64,000 bases of DNA from Nitrobacteraceae bacterium AZCC 2146 (GCA_036924855.1 JBAGRP010000001.1:7366001-7430000); one strand, 5' to 3'; shown: positions 25,977 to 35,585, counted from the stretch's first letter. Numbers and translations: made by a program. Notes: generated by a model not told the origin, from the sequence alone.

Positions 25977-27458
25977 TCAATGCGCCTGAAGCTGGACGAT
26001 GGCGCCCGGCTGCGCGGCGGTGCCCTCGGCGATCACCAGATAGCGCCGTTCCGTCTTGCTCTCGCTCAGCACCAACTGCCGGATCGGGCCGACGGCGTTG
26101 ACGATGGCGGAGCCGGCCGGATTGGTCATGAAGGCCGCGAGCGGCTGGATCGGACCGTGGCCGTCGGCGTGCTCGGTCAGCCCGATCAAATAGGGCTTCC
26201 TGGCCTCCAGGCCGGTAGCGGAGGCCTGAAACACCTGGATCAGTCCCTGATCGAACAGCGAGATGCTGGTCGGCGACTTGCCGCCGACCTTTTCGCCCAT
26301 CTTTTCACCCGCCTTGGCACCCCTCACCGGCGACAAGGTCAGGTGCGCGGTCTGCCCGGCAACGCCGAGCGGCTGCAGGTTGTCGGTGCCCGCACCTTCC
26401 GGCACGGCGTTGGGAACGTAGTTGATGGCCTGCGGCGCCTGACCGATCGGGATGGTGGCGATGACCTTGTTGGTCAGCGTGTCGATGGCGGCGAGCGCGT
26501 CGGCATTTTCCAAGCCGACATAGATCCGGCTGCCGTCGCCCGATGGCCAGACGCCGTGCGGCAGGTTGCCGACCGGAATCGTCGCGACCTGCTCGAACGT
26601 ATCGGTGCGAAACACCTTGATCTCGTTCAGGCCGCCGACGCTGACATAAGCGAAAGCGCCGTTGGCGTTGTGCACGATGTTGACGTGGTTGGTGATCGGT
26701 CCGGTGTCGAAGGTCTTGATCAGATCGAACGGCGGCTGCGCGTTGAAGACCTGCGTCTTGCCGATATCCTTCAGGGTGAACCAGACCTGCTTGCCGTCCG
26801 GCGTTGCCGCGATGTTCGGGCAGAACGGGCTTTCCTGCTTCACCTTGGCGACGATGGTGTGATCGGCGACGGTGATGATATCGACTTCCGGATTGAAGGA
26901 CGAGCAGACATAGCCGTATTTGCCGTCGGGCGAGAAAATCTGCATGCCGGGGCCGTTCGGCGTCTTGATGCGGGTCTTCTCTTCATAGGTCTTGCCGTCA
27001 AGCACCGAGACGTAGTCCTCGCCGCGCACGGTCACCCAGACTTCGTTGCCATCGGGCGTAAAGAACGCCTCATGCGGCGAGCGGCCGACATAGGTGGTGT
27101 GCTTGACCGCATTGGTGGCGGTGTCGATGAAGGTGACGGAGTTCGATCCGATCGAGACCACGGCCAGCGTCTTGTGGTCGGGCGAGAAACCCATGCCGTG
27201 GACCAGCACCTGGCCCTTGTAGAGCGGACTGAAATTGCCGGGCTGGGGATCGCCGAGACGGATCACGCCGAGCAGCTTGTTGTCGACGGGATCGGTGACC
27301 GAAACGGTGTTGGAGAATTGCTCGGCGGCGTAGATGCGGTCGCGGTGGCTGACCGGGATATCCGCATCGGAGCCGGCACCCGGCGCCTGACCGGCCGACG
27401 CAGCGGAGGCGAGCATGGTGCTGGCGAGCAGCGTCGCTAGAAACAGATGGCGCTTCAT
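25977..27458 (-). CDS. Exported YVTN/YncE-like beta-propeller protein
   Basis: 493 residues with a signal peptide (MKRHLFLATLLASTMLASAASA). The mature part is a repeated propeller blade pattern, for example SVTDPVDNKLLGVIRLGDPQ, VTFIDTATNAVKHTTYVG and IDTLTNKVIATIPIGQAP. Such seven-blade YVTN proteins are periplasmic and often accompany metal or cytochrome systems. A Lys/Glu-Gly insertion (GAKAGEKMGEKVGGK) and a C-terminal module of about 100 residues are extra. It starts ten bases after the DUF305 gene stop. Confidence 0.85.
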   Translation of the reverse strand: MKRHLFLATLLASTMLASAASAGQAPGAGSDADIPVSHRDRIYAAEQFSNTVSVTDPVDNKLLGVIRLGDPQPGNFSPLYKGQVLVHGMGFSPDHKTLAVVSIGSNSVTFIDTATNAVKHTTYVGRSPHEAFFTPDGNEVWVTVRGEDYVSVLDGKTYEEKTRIKTPNGPGMQIFSPDGKYGYVCSSFNPEVDIITVADHTIVAKVKQESPFCPNIAATPDGKQVWFTLKDIGKTQVFNAQPPFDLIKTFDTGPITNHVNIVHNANGAFAYVSVGGLNEIKVFRTDTFEQVATIPVGNLPHGVWPSGDGSRIYVGLENADALAAIDTLTNKVIATIPIGQAPQAINYVPNAVPEGAGTDNLQPLGVAGQTAHLTLSPVRGAKAGEKMGEKVGGKSPTSISLFDQGLIQVFQASATGLEARKPYLIGLTEHADGHGPIQPLAAFMTNPAGSAIVNAVGPIRQLVLSESKTERRYLVIAEGTAAQPGAIVQLQAH

Positions 27459-27468
27459 GGTGTGGGTC

Positions 27469-27945
27469 CTACTTCATCTTCATGGCTGGGGACATCGACA
27501 TCGCGCCATGCGACATCGCGGAATGATCGGGGGCTGCGGCGGAAGCGGGCTGCGGCGAAGCCTGCGTCTGTGCGGCCGCCGATGGCGGCAGCGGCTGGTT
27601 CAGCGCCAGTCGCATCGCGACGATTTCCTGCTGCTGCTCGACGATGATCTCCTGCGCGATGCGCCGGAGCTGTTCGTTGTGGCCGTGGCGTAGTTCGGCC
27701 AACGCCATGTCGATGGCGCCCTGATGATGCGGGATCATCATTGCGGCAAAATCCGCATCGACGTCGCCGGTCGGCTTGACGGCCATGTCCGCCATCATCT
27801 TGTCCATAGCGGCGTTGTTTTCAGCGAGGAACGGCGCCTCGTTGACCGGCGCAGCGGACTGCGCGTGCAGGCCGAGCGGGCCGGCAAGACTGAGGTATGA
27901 CGCGAGGATCAGCGTGGGTATTTTCGGTGACAGGAGAAGCGGCAA
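27469..27945 (-). CDS. DUF305 (CopM-like) exported metal-binding protein
   Basis: 158 residues; the start is a TTG at 27945 with GGGA upstream, since no ATG precedes the signal peptide. The DUF305 core reads DADFAAMMIPHHQGAIDMA and ELRHGHNEQLRRIAQEII; its His and Met residues bind copper in CopM relatives. The C-terminus is Met/His-rich (DHSAMSHGAMSMSPAMKMK), which suggests copper or silver binding. It heads the block that also encodes the propeller, sigma factor and CopCD. Confidence 0.85.
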   Translation of the reverse strand: MPLLLSPKIPTLILASYLSLAGPLGLHAQSAAPVNEAPFLAENNAAMDKMMADMAVKPTGDVDADFAAMMIPHHQGAIDMALAELRHGHNEQLRRIAQEIIVEQQQEIVAMRLALNQPLPPSAAAQTQASPQPASAAAPDHSAMSHGAMSMSPAMKMK

Positions 27946-28128
27946 GTGACGATCCCTTCAGGCAATGAATGATGGGCCTTCGGGGAGTGGACTCGGCCGC
28001 CGCCGGATTATTCCGTGGGCAGAGATTTTTTTGAGGGGGAACTCACGTCTTTCCAGTTGTCAAAATGTCGATGGCCGGGATGAGACCCGGCCATGACGCA
28101 CTTCAGTTGTTTGCAGGCGTTGGAATAC

Positions 28129-29778
28129 CTACGGCGCCGGGATCGCCAGCAGGCTGGAGATGCTGCTGCCGCGGATGTCGTAGACCCTTGCGAACACCAC
28201 GTCGTCGCGCTTGATCTCGGCGATCACGGGGGCGGTAAGGCCCTTGCAGTAGAATTCGCCGAGCGTCATGGCGAAGTCGGCGGCGTGGCTGTCCCAGCCG
28301 ATGGTGAAGTCCGGACCGAGCGCGACCTGCGCCGGGCGCTGCGGGCCGCACACCGCGACCTTCCACTTGCGGCCATGCGGTGGGCTTTCCTGGCGCTCGA
28401 TGAGTTCCTCGCGCAATGCGTCGGACGCCTGCTTCAAAGCGAGACCCCAGTAGTCCAGCATGTACAGCGCATCGGCCTGGCGTACGGTGCCGGCGATGTA
28501 GTTGAAGTGAGTGTACTGGTAGGGATGCAGCCGGATCATCTCGGCCAGCGGCAGCATCAGCCCGAACGAGAACACGGCGACGGCGGCGGCCTGGGAACCG
28601 CGGTGATTGACGCGCAGCCAGTCCATGCCCCGGGCAAAGGCGGCGCCCGCGAGCACGGTCATCGGCGGGATCACGAAGACGAAATGCCGGATGCCGTTGT
28701 AGAGCGCGGGGCGCTTCACCATGGCGATCAGCAGCGGCAGCGTGGCCGCGAAGATCAGCATCAGCAAGATGGTCTTGCGGCGCGGCGACACGCTGTCGCG
28801 CGACAGCGACATGATGCTCATCACCACGCCGGCAATGGTGAGGCCGAGCAGCAGTTCCGGAAGCTGCAGCGCGAACAGCGTCGGCAGATAGGACCACGGC
28901 ATGTCCGGCACCGAGATCATCGCGCCGTCGAACATTTCCTTCCACGGCTTTTCGAAGAACGCCGAAAAATAGGTCAGCGCGTGAAGCGGATTGCCCGGCT
29001 CCAGGATCGACCATGGCCAGATCAGGCCCATCACCAGATAGCCGAAGGCGAGGCCGGGCAGCAGCACGTAGATCACATGGAGGAAGCGATGCGCGGCTTC
29101 GCGCAGCCCGTGGCCGCGGACTTCCGCGAGCAGCAGCGGGATGAAACCGATCAGCGCATAGACCAGCGCAAGACCACCGAGGATGCGCGAGCCGATGGAG
29201 ACGCCGGCGCCGAGGCCGACGATCAGGATCGTGCGCGGCGAGGGCTTTGGATATTCTTCCGCCAGCCTGACAAGGCCGAGCATTAGGATGATCATCGCCA
29301 CTGCGAACGGCGCATCCTTCGGGTTCATGAACATGTGGCCGTAGAAGGTCGGGCACAGCGCCAGCATCAGCAGCGTGGCGAGGCCACCGACGGCGCCGCC
29401 GACGCGGCGGCCCAGGCGCCAGGTCACGGCAAGGCCGATCACACCGACGACGGCGCCGAGCAGGCGGCGCGTCTCGAACAGTTCCAGGGGAATGATCTTG
29501 TGCAGCAGCGCCGCGGCCATGTCGAAGCCGCCGCCATACATGTATAGATTGGCGAAGGACAGAGCGCCGGTGTCCTTGAAACCGGAACCGTACATCTTCA
29601 GCAACAGGTCGGCATATTCAGCGTGGGTGTAGTCGTCCCAGCCGAGGCCATAATCGCGGAAGGTGAAGCTCGCGATGATACCGACCACCACCAGTGTCAG
29701 GGTGGCGAGGTCGTCGCAATTCCGTTCCACCGAGCGCCGCAGCGGCGTGTCGATGGCCGAAGTCGTTATGGATGACAT
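28129..29778 (-). CDS. GT-C (family 39-like) membrane glycosyltransferase
   Basis: 549 residues, polytopic. The first periplasmic loop holds the DD pair expected of GT39/ArnT-type enzymes (YGLGWDDYTHAEYADLLLK). A large C-terminal soluble domain follows the last membrane segment. Family members use polyprenyl-phosphate sugars to modify proteins or lipids in the periplasm. It is a single gene; target and sugar are unknown. Confidence 0.75.
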   Translation of the reverse strand: MSSITTSAIDTPLRRSVERNCDDLATLTLVVVGIIASFTFRDYGLGWDDYTHAEYADLLLKMYGSGFKDTGALSFANLYMYGGGFDMAAALLHKIIPLELFETRRLLGAVVGVIGLAVTWRLGRRVGGAVGGLATLLMLALCPTFYGHMFMNPKDAPFAVAMIILMLGLVRLAEEYPKPSPRTILIVGLGAGVSIGSRILGGLALVYALIGFIPLLLAEVRGHGLREAAHRFLHVIYVLLPGLAFGYLVMGLIWPWSILEPGNPLHALTYFSAFFEKPWKEMFDGAMISVPDMPWSYLPTLFALQLPELLLGLTIAGVVMSIMSLSRDSVSPRRKTILLMLIFAATLPLLIAMVKRPALYNGIRHFVFVIPPMTVLAGAAFARGMDWLRVNHRGSQAAAVAVFSFGLMLPLAEMIRLHPYQYTHFNYIAGTVRQADALYMLDYWGLALKQASDALREELIERQESPPHGRKWKVAVCGPQRPAQVALGPDFTIGWDSHAADFAMTLGEFYCKGLTAPVIAEIKRDDVVFARVYDIRGSSISSLLAIPAP

Positions 29779-30130
29779 GATGATTGGTAACCCGGTGTCC
29801 CCAGTGGCTCAGCGTTAGCGCTCTCTGAGCCTCGTTTCCCCGGCATCCATATAGCGCACTTCCCCTTATCAAGTAATTGGGAAATGTGGCTGAATTTTCT
29901 TAGTGCGTTGCAGCAAAGAGAACAAGGTAAAATCTTTTCCCGCGCTGCGTGTGCAACCGCCGCAATGAAAGAAACCCGCGATTTACGGCTCTTCCGCACG
30001 GTAGAGGGATAGTACCTGCAGGTCACTTACAAGTAGTGAATGTAAATTGCCGTTTGGCGATGCACGCCATATGACGCTATCGTGGCACAAGCGACGAGAC
30101 TCGCTCAAGTTACCGTCGTGGGAGTGGAAG
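29779..30130. other. Divergent intergenic region, no gene seen
   Basis: 352 bp between the glycosyltransferase (minus) and a membrane protein (plus). It is AT-richer than its surroundings near 29870-30050 and probably holds both promoters. An ATG at 30047 opens the downstream frame earlier, but the encoded extension has no hydrophobic or conserved character. Confidence 0.4.
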
Positions 30131-31027
30131 ATGACTGTGCTGTTGGTTACCGGGATCGGCGCTTTCGTGGCTGGTTTTCTGGTGGTCGTTTACGGGATTC
30201 AGTACAAGGAATTCGGTTTCGGCAATACGCTGATCCTGACCGGTACAATCGGTGCTTGTACCGGTATGCTCATGATCAGCCTGGCGATGGCGGTTCGCGA
30301 ACTGAAGAAATTTGCGCCGCAGCCCGAGGCGGCCGAATCGGCGGCGCCCCGGTTGCCGAAACACGAATTGCAACTGCCGGTTCACGAAGATCATGCGGAC
30401 GATGATCAGTCGCCGGCGGCGGAAAGACCGTTGTTCAGCCGCGACAAGCCCGCCGTGGCGCAGGCAGGGGCGGATATCGGTACGCCGCCGCCCTGGCAGG
30501 AAGAAGCATTGCGCGACCGTGCGCGCGGCGCGGCGGCGGCAGCCACACCCGCCGCAAAACCGGAAGAACCGAAGCGGCGCAACCTGCTGTTCTCGTCGAC
30601 GCGCCGCGAACGCGAACGCGCCGAGGCGGCGGCCGCAGCCGAGCAGAAAGCTGCCGCGCCTGCGGCGGAGAGCGCTGCGCCAACGCCGCCGAAGAGTTTC
30701 GAAGACGCCTGGCCGCAAACCGAGCGGCCGCGATCCGAGGCGATCCGCCGCGCCGCCCGCGCGCCATCGACTTTCAAGGAAGCCAATGAAGCAACCAAGG
30801 AAGCCCATGAAGCGGCGCCGGATGAGCAACTGACCCCGGAGCGCTACGTTCCGCCGACGCCCGCCGCGGCGCCGGCTGATGCCGTCACGGTGCTGAAATC
30901 CGGTGTCGTCGATGGCATGGCGTATTCGCTGTATTCGGACGGCTCGATCGAAGCGCAAATGCCCGAAGGCATGATGCGCTTCGCCTCGATCGACGAACTC
31001 CGCGAGCACCTCGATCAGCGCGGGTGA
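30131..31027 (+). CDS. Membrane protein with long Ala/Pro/Glu-rich linker
   Basis: 298 residues from the ATG at 30131, with GGAG ten bases upstream. Two membrane segments (VTGIGAFVAGFLVVVYGI and LILTGTIGACTGMLMISLA) are followed by about 180 residues of low-complexity, charged Ala/Pro/Glu sequence. A small folded C-terminus (VVDGMAYSLYSDGSIEAQMP ... FASIDELREHLDQ) closes it. This layout is seen in conserved Bradyrhizobium hypothetical proteins. Function unknown; it may be an envelope tether. Confidence 0.7.
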   Translation: MTVLLVTGIGAFVAGFLVVVYGIQYKEFGFGNTLILTGTIGACTGMLMISLAMAVRELKKFAPQPEAAESAAPRLPKHELQLPVHEDHADDDQSPAAERPLFSRDKPAVAQAGADIGTPPPWQEEALRDRARGAAAAATPAAKPEEPKRRNLLFSSTRRERERAEAAAAAEQKAAAPAAESAAPTPPKSFEDAWPQTERPRSEAIRRAARAPSTFKEANEATKEAHEAAPDEQLTPERYVPPTPAAAPADAVTVLKSGVVDGMAYSLYSDGSIEAQMPEGMMRFASIDELREHLDQRG

Positions 31028-31186
31028 GCTTTCCCCTCCCGGGAAGGGAGAGGAAGAGGCGCCTTGCTCATCTCAACTAATCTTGTCGGTGAAATAAAAC
31101 TCCGCGATCAATGCGCTGTTTATTGTCATCGCCACAGCAATCCGACCATAATAGCCAAGTAAAGACGGTTTCCGATCCGCGAAAGA

Positions 31187-31609
31187 ATGCAGGCCATGAC
31201 CGACAACGCAGCCAAAAGCTTCATCGATCTTACGGCGAGCATCGTGTCGGCCTATGTCGGCAACAATCCGACCCCGGCGGCGGAACTGCCGGCGCTGATC
31301 AGCCAGATCCATGCGGCGCTGGTGCGGGTTTCGAGCGGCCGGCCGGAGACCTTGCTGGAGCCGGCGAAACCTGCGGTGTCGCTGAAGAAGTCGATGACCG
31401 CCGATTATCTCGTGTGCCTGGAGGACGGCAAGCGCTTCAAGTCGCTGAAGCGGCATTTGCGCACGCAATATTCAATGACCCCGGAGCAATATCGCGAGAA
31501 GTGGGGCCTGCCGGCGGACTATCCGATGGTGGCGCCGAACTATGCGGTGGCGCGTTCGCAACTCGCCAAGAAGATGGGCCTCGGCCAGCAGCGCCGCCGG
31601 CGCAAGTAG
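31187..31609 (+). CDS. mucR: MucR/Ros-family transcriptional regulator
   Basis: 140 residues. The N-terminal helical part is an oligomerisation region. The C-terminal Ros-type finger reads CLEDGKRFKSLKRHLRTQYS, then MTPEQYREKWGL. Candidate zinc ligands C77, D80 and H90 are present, but the second His of the Ros finger is missing (Q94-Y95). MucR proteins silence AT-rich promoters and control exopolysaccharide, motility and cell-cycle genes. The 160-bp upstream region is AT-rich, as expected for autoregulation. Confidence 0.9.
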   Translation: MQAMTDNAAKSFIDLTASIVSAYVGNNPTPAAELPALISQIHAALVRVSSGRPETLLEPAKPAVSLKKSMTADYLVCLEDGKRFKSLKRHLRTQYSMTPEQYREKWGLPADYPMVAPNYAVARSQLAKKMGLGQQRRRRK

Positions 31610-31612
31610 GTC

Positions 31613-31708
31613 CGGTTCCATTGAACGGAACCGAGTGAGAACAAGGCGCCGACATAGCGCTTTTGCGTCGCGAACGAGCACTCCCCGGCGCCCATCGGCG
31701 CGCCGGGG
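31613..31708. terminator. Two hairpins after mucR
   Basis: 31613-31633 is CGGTTCC, a 7-nt loop, then GGAACCG. 31683-31708 is CCCCGGCG, a 10-nt loop, then CGCCGGGG. Neither is followed by a clear T-run, but together they are the best termination candidates between mucR and the next gene. Confidence 0.45.
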
Positions 31709-31820
31709 AACAACGAGCTTGAATAAATGCCTTTTTAGGAATAATATCTAATTCAGTCAGAATCGGGCTTGCGTCTTCATTCGGGATGTGTGATTATAGT
31801 CCTAAATAAAGGTCGCCTCG

Positions 31821-32398
31821 ATGGAAGCTTCCCGCAGACCAAAACACCATCCCGACGGCGTCGATACGCATCGCGCCAAACACCTGTCGCTCGAGACACG
31901 GCAGATTCTCACCGACGACGGCGCGGCCGGCGTGCTGGTCAACGACAGCGAGAGTCCGCTGGCGTGGCTGGCGCGGCGCAAGGGTCGCGACGGCCGCAGC
32001 ATGATCAGCCCGCATCAGTTCATCGCCGGCGAAAAGCTGCGCGCCGATTTCATCCGCGGCAACATGTCGCCGCGGATGACCGCAACTGCAGCGCGCCGAC
32101 CCGCGGTTCCGGCAGCGGCCCCGGCGAGTTGACCGACATGATGGTGACGTCGCAACAGCGCGTCGGGCAGGCGCTGGAGGCCTGCGGCCCGGAATTTTCG
32201 GGGCTGTTGATGGATATCTGCTGCTTCCTGCGCGGGCTTGAAGACGTCGAGCGCGAACGGGGCTGGCCGGCGCGCTCCGCCAAGATCGTGCTGCAGCTCG
32301 GGCTCGATCGCCTGGCGCGACATTACGGTTTTGCCGCGGAAGTAAGGGGACCGGCGGCGAAGGTACGGCTGGCGGAGGATGTTGCGTTCGAGAGCTAG
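31821..32398 (+). pseudogene. DUF6456-domain regulator gene split by a frameshift
   Basis: The frame from the ATG at 31821 gives [20 protein letters not shown] and [18 protein letters not shown], the first half of the DUF6456 domain. The second half ([20 protein letters not shown], then [17 protein letters not shown]) is read in another frame, ending at 32398. Restoring one base near 32083 (GC to GCN before AAC) joins them into one product of about 192 residues. It may be a real mutation, a sequence error or, less likely, recoding. Intact relatives are conserved in Bradyrhizobium. It converges on sufE with a 4-bp overlap. Confidence 0.75.
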
Positions 32399-32826
32399 CT
32401 CGCCGTGGCCAGCGTCTCGCGGGCATCGTTGCGGATGCGTTCGACCATGGCACGCAGGCCGTTGGAACGTTGCGGGGTCAGGTGCTCGCGGAAGCCGAGC
32501 TTGTCGAATACCGCGATCGGATCGGTGGCCAGAATATCCTTCGGCGTGCGGTCGGAAAGCAGTGCCAGCAGGATCGCGATCAGGCCGCGGACGATATGGG
32601 CGTCGCTGTCGCCGCGATAGCTCAGGACGGGTTCGCCGGCGTCGGTGCGGGCGAGCTGGCGCGCCAGCCAGACCTGGCTGGCGCAGCCGTTGACCTTGTT
32701 GGCGGCGGAATGCTCGGCCTCGGGCAGCGGATTCAGCGTGCGGCCAAGCTCGATGACGTACCGGTAGCGGTCATCCCAATCTTCCAGCAGCGCAAAATTG
32801 TCTTTGATTTCGTCGATCGTCGTCAT
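32395..32826 (-). CDS. sufE: SufE-family cysteine desulfuration protein
   Basis: 143 residues. The sulfur-accepting Cys is C48 in [11 protein letters not shown], the family signature, and the chain covers the whole SufE domain ([20 protein letters not shown] at the start). SufE takes persulfide from SufS and stimulates Fe-S cluster assembly. No other suf genes are nearby, so it is the stand-alone copy common in Rhizobiales. Confidence 0.94.
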   Translation of the reverse strand: MTTIDEIKDNFALLEDWDDRYRYVIELGRTLNPLPEAEHSAANKVNGCASQVWLARQLARTDAGEPVLSYRGDSDAHIVRGLIAILLALLSDRTPKDILATDPIAVFDKLGFREHLTPQRSNGLRAMVERIRNDARETLATAS

Positions 32827-32925
32827 CTCGGCCCACTTGCAATGGCAGGCCTTATATAGGGGCGGGCGGCGTCGAAAGCGACCGCCGCCGCGGCCCGATC
32901 CGGCAAATAATTGCTTCTATGGCGC

Positions 32926-33315
32926 TTATGGCGCTGGCGAGCGCCAATCGGCTGCCAGATCGTCCTGCGTCAGCGTATCCGGAGGCGTCGCAAAAACGGC
33001 ACCTGGTTCGGCGCCTTCGCCGGATCCGATTGAGCCTGTGTGGTCCGGCGGCTTCTTGTCGGTGATGATCTGGTAGAGTTTCTTGGCGCCTTCCTGGGCG
33101 CGCTGGCCGATCGCGGTGGCGGCCTGGCCGCCGACTTCGCAGGCGGCGGGCTGCCGCTTGCAGAACTGGCTCATGTCGGACATCGCCGCGGTCGCAGCCG
33201 ACACCGCTTCGGAGGTGCCGATCTGCGGCAGCTTCTCCGATTCAGGTGTCTTGTCTCTCGGCAGCAGCACGAGCACGAGCCCGAGCCAGAATGCCATGCG
33301 AAGCAGAAAAAACAT
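32926..33315 (-). CDS. DUF5330-type exported or anchored protein
   Basis: 129 residues with one N-terminal hydrophobic helix (MFFLLRMAFWLGLVLVLLP), then a soluble Ala-rich part with two Cys residues in FCKRQPAACEVG. The pattern matches the Rhizobiales DUF5330 family as I recall it. The function of the family is unknown. It is a single gene on the minus strand, divergent from the kinase at 33747. Confidence 0.7.
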   Translation of the reverse strand: MFFLLRMAFWLGLVLVLLPRDKTPESEKLPQIGTSEAVSAATAAMSDMSQFCKRQPAACEVGGQAATAIGQRAQEGAKKLYQIITDKKPPDHTGSIGSGEGAEPGAVFATPPDTLTQDDLAADWRSPAP

Positions 33316-33746
33316 CGCGCAACCCCGTTGGTCTCTTCATCTCTTGTTGATCTCTTGTTGCGATTTGTCGCAATCTGGATCGAAGTTAGCAGCGGTCGAT
33401 AAACTGCAAGTATTTGCGATGCGGTTAAATCGCCGAAAATTTGCGGAAAATGCGCATCATTTGATTCGGCGTAAATTTTCCATTGATGAGTCGCATGCGC
33501 GACCGGCGATATCATCGGCACGTCCATACTTTCGAAACCATATCGAGGCGGCGCTTTAAACTTGTCGTTCACCATCACTGTCGAATGAAAACGCGAAAAC
33601 CCAGCAAAACAGCGCCTTTTTGCGCGCGCTCGTGTTGAGCGTACGCGCCTTAGCGTTCGCTTAATTCCGCTCTGACACGGTGGGGCAACGATAAAGGAGG
33701 CGTTCCGGTACGTCTGTTTTGACGAGCAAGCCGAAGCGCGAGAGCC
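33316..33746. promoter_or_regulatory. Long divergent control region upstream of the DivJ-like kinase
   Basis: 431 bp without a convincing gene. A perfect inverted repeat TTGCGA TTTG TCGCAA lies at 33358-33373, next to a direct repeat of CTCTTGTTG. The stretch 33400-33500 is AT-rich. No full CtrA box is present here. An AAGGAGG-like sequence near 33697 is too far from the GTG at 33747 to serve it. Confidence 0.4.
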
Positions 33747-35585
33747 GTGACCGTATTGAACATCATCCGCGATTGTCTTGACGCATTGCTGCATCCCTCG
33801 GCGCGCTACGATGCGCTGACGAGCGCGCGGCATCGCGCCTTCATGGCGCCGCGGCTGCTCGGCAGCCTCGCGGCCTTCGCGGCGTTCCCGGTTTATCTGG
33901 CGCTACGCGGCGCGCCGAATGCCCTCGAGGTCGCCGCCTTTGCGTGGCTGATCGCACCGATCCTGCTGTCCTACTTCCTGTCGCGCACCGGCCGCTACGA
34001 GAGCGCGCAGATTCTGTCGTCGATCGCTCTCGCCAGCCTGGTGATGGCGATGGCGATCCCCACCGGTGGCATCGAATCCTTCGCTGCGATCTGGCTCGTC
34101 GTCGTGCCGATCGAGGCCGCACTCTCGGCCTCGCGCCGCGTCGTCGGTTTCGCATCGGCGCTCGCTCTGGTCTGCGTCGCGATGCTGATCGCCATGAGCG
34201 GCTTCGATCTGCTGCCGGCGTTGGAAGCTGGCGCCGCCAGCCGCGGCGTGTTCATGGCGTTCGGCGTGGCGTCGGCGACGATCTATGCCGCGGGCCTGGC
34301 CTTCGGCGCGGAATCGCTGGCGCGCACCAGCGTATCGTTGCTCTATGTCGAGGAAGACCGCTATCGCCTGCTGGCGCGCAATATGAGCGACGTGATCTCG
34401 CGGCATCGCCGCAACGGCGCGGTGCAGTTCATTTCGCCGGCGGCGGAAGCGCTGGTCGGCGCGCCTACCCAGCGGCTGCTCGGCCACGGCCTGTTCGACC
34501 GCGTCCATGTCGCCGATCGCCCGGCCTATCTCACCGCGCTGTCGGATGCCGCGCGCGGCGGTGAATCCCGCAGCGTCGAATTCCGGCTGCGCCGCGAGGT
34601 CAGTCGCGGCCATGATCGCGCTCGTCCGGCCGCCGCCGAATTCATCTGGGTCGAAATGCGCTGTCGGCCGCTCGAGCAAGACGCGGACAAGGTGGCACCA
34701 GCCGAAGCTGAAGTCGTCGCCGTGCTGCGCGATGTCACCGACCGCAAGGTCCAGGAAGAAGCGCTGGCGCTGGCGCGCACCGAGGCCGAGCGCGCCGACG
34801 AATCCAAGAGCCGCTTCCTCGCCACCATGAGCCACGAGCTGCGCACGCCGCTAAACGCCATCATCGGCTTCTCCGATATGATCGTACAGGAAGACCTGCT
34901 GATGATCGAAGCGGCGAAGCGCAAGGAATACGCACAGTTGATCAACGATTCCGGCCAGCACTTGCTGTCGGTGGTCAACGGCATCCTCGACATGTCGAAG
35001 CTGGAGTCGGGAAGTTTCGAGATTTCGCCGGAACCCTTCGCGCCGCGGCCAGCGCTGATCAATTGCTGCAATCTGCTGGCGCTGAAGGCGCGCGAGAACG
35101 GCATCGACCTCGTTACCGACGCGCCGAAGGATCTGCCGGAAGTGAATGGCGACCTGCGCGCGTTCAAGCAGATCCTGCTCAATCTCGTTTCCAACGCCAT
35201 CAAGTTCACCGAGCGCGGTGGTACCGTCAGCGTAATTGCCAGCGTTGAGGGGACACGGCTGCTGCTGCGCGTCAGCGATACCGGCGTCGGCATAGCCAGC
35301 GACGACCTGAAGCGGATCGGCGATCCGTTCTTTCAGGCAGGCAAGACCTATCGGCGCCGCCACGAGGGCACTGGCTTGGGCCTGTCCATCGTCAAGAGCC
35401 TTGTGGGTATGCATGGCGGTGAGATGAATGTGCAGAGCCGGGTCGACGAGGGCACCACCGTCACCATCGCGCTGCCGCTGGAGTTCTCTCCGCCGGTGCA
35501 GCCGACCAGCAACATCGCCACGCTGACGCCCGCGGCGCGCGTCGCATCTCCGGATCAAGCCCATCAGGTGAAGAAAAGTGCCTAA
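33747..35585 (+). CDS. DivJ-like membrane sensor histidine kinase
   Basis: 612 residues from a GTG. About six membrane segments lie in the first 200 residues, then a PAS-like domain (RYRLLARNMSDVISRHRRNG). The HisKA domain has the phospho-acceptor H363 in MSHELRTPLNAIIGFSDM, and the HATPase domain has N, G1 and G2 boxes (NLVSNAIKF, DTGVGI, GTGLGLSIVK). This order (multi-pass sensor, PAS, kinase) matches Caulobacter DivJ, which signals to DivK and indirectly to CtrA. The assignment to DivJ is by architecture only. Confidence 0.85.
   Translation: MTVLNIIRDCLDALLHPSARYDALTSARHRAFMAPRLLGSLAAFAAFPVYLALRGAPNALEVAAFAWLIAPILLSYFLSRTGRYESAQILSSIALASLVMAMAIPTGGIESFAAIWLVVVPIEAALSASRRVVGFASALALVCVAMLIAMSGFDLLPALEAGAASRGVFMAFGVASATIYAAGLAFGAESLARTSVSLLYVEEDRYRLLARNMSDVISRHRRNGAVQFISPAAEALVGAPTQRLLGHGLFDRVHVADRPAYLTALSDAARGGESRSVEFRLRREVSRGHDRARPAAAEFIWVEMRCRPLEQDADKVAPAEAEVVAVLRDVTDRKVQEEALALARTEAERADESKSRFLATMSHELRTPLNAIIGFSDMIVQEDLLMIEAAKRKEYAQLINDSGQHLLSVVNGILDMSKLESGSFEISPEPFAPRPALINCCNLLALKARENGIDLVTDAPKDLPEVNGDLRAFKQILLNLVSNAIKFTERGGTVSVIASVEGTRLLLRVSDTGVGIASDDLKRIGDPFFQAGKTYRRRHEGTGLGLSIVKSLVGMHGGEMNVQSRVDEGTTVTIALPLEFSPPVQPTSNIATLTPAARVASPDQAHQVKKSA

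Noticed and set aside
33400..33500. CtrA box upstream of the DivJ-like kinase
   Set aside because: A TTAA occurs but the partner TTAA at seven bases is absent, unlike the perfect boxes at 62022 and 62070.
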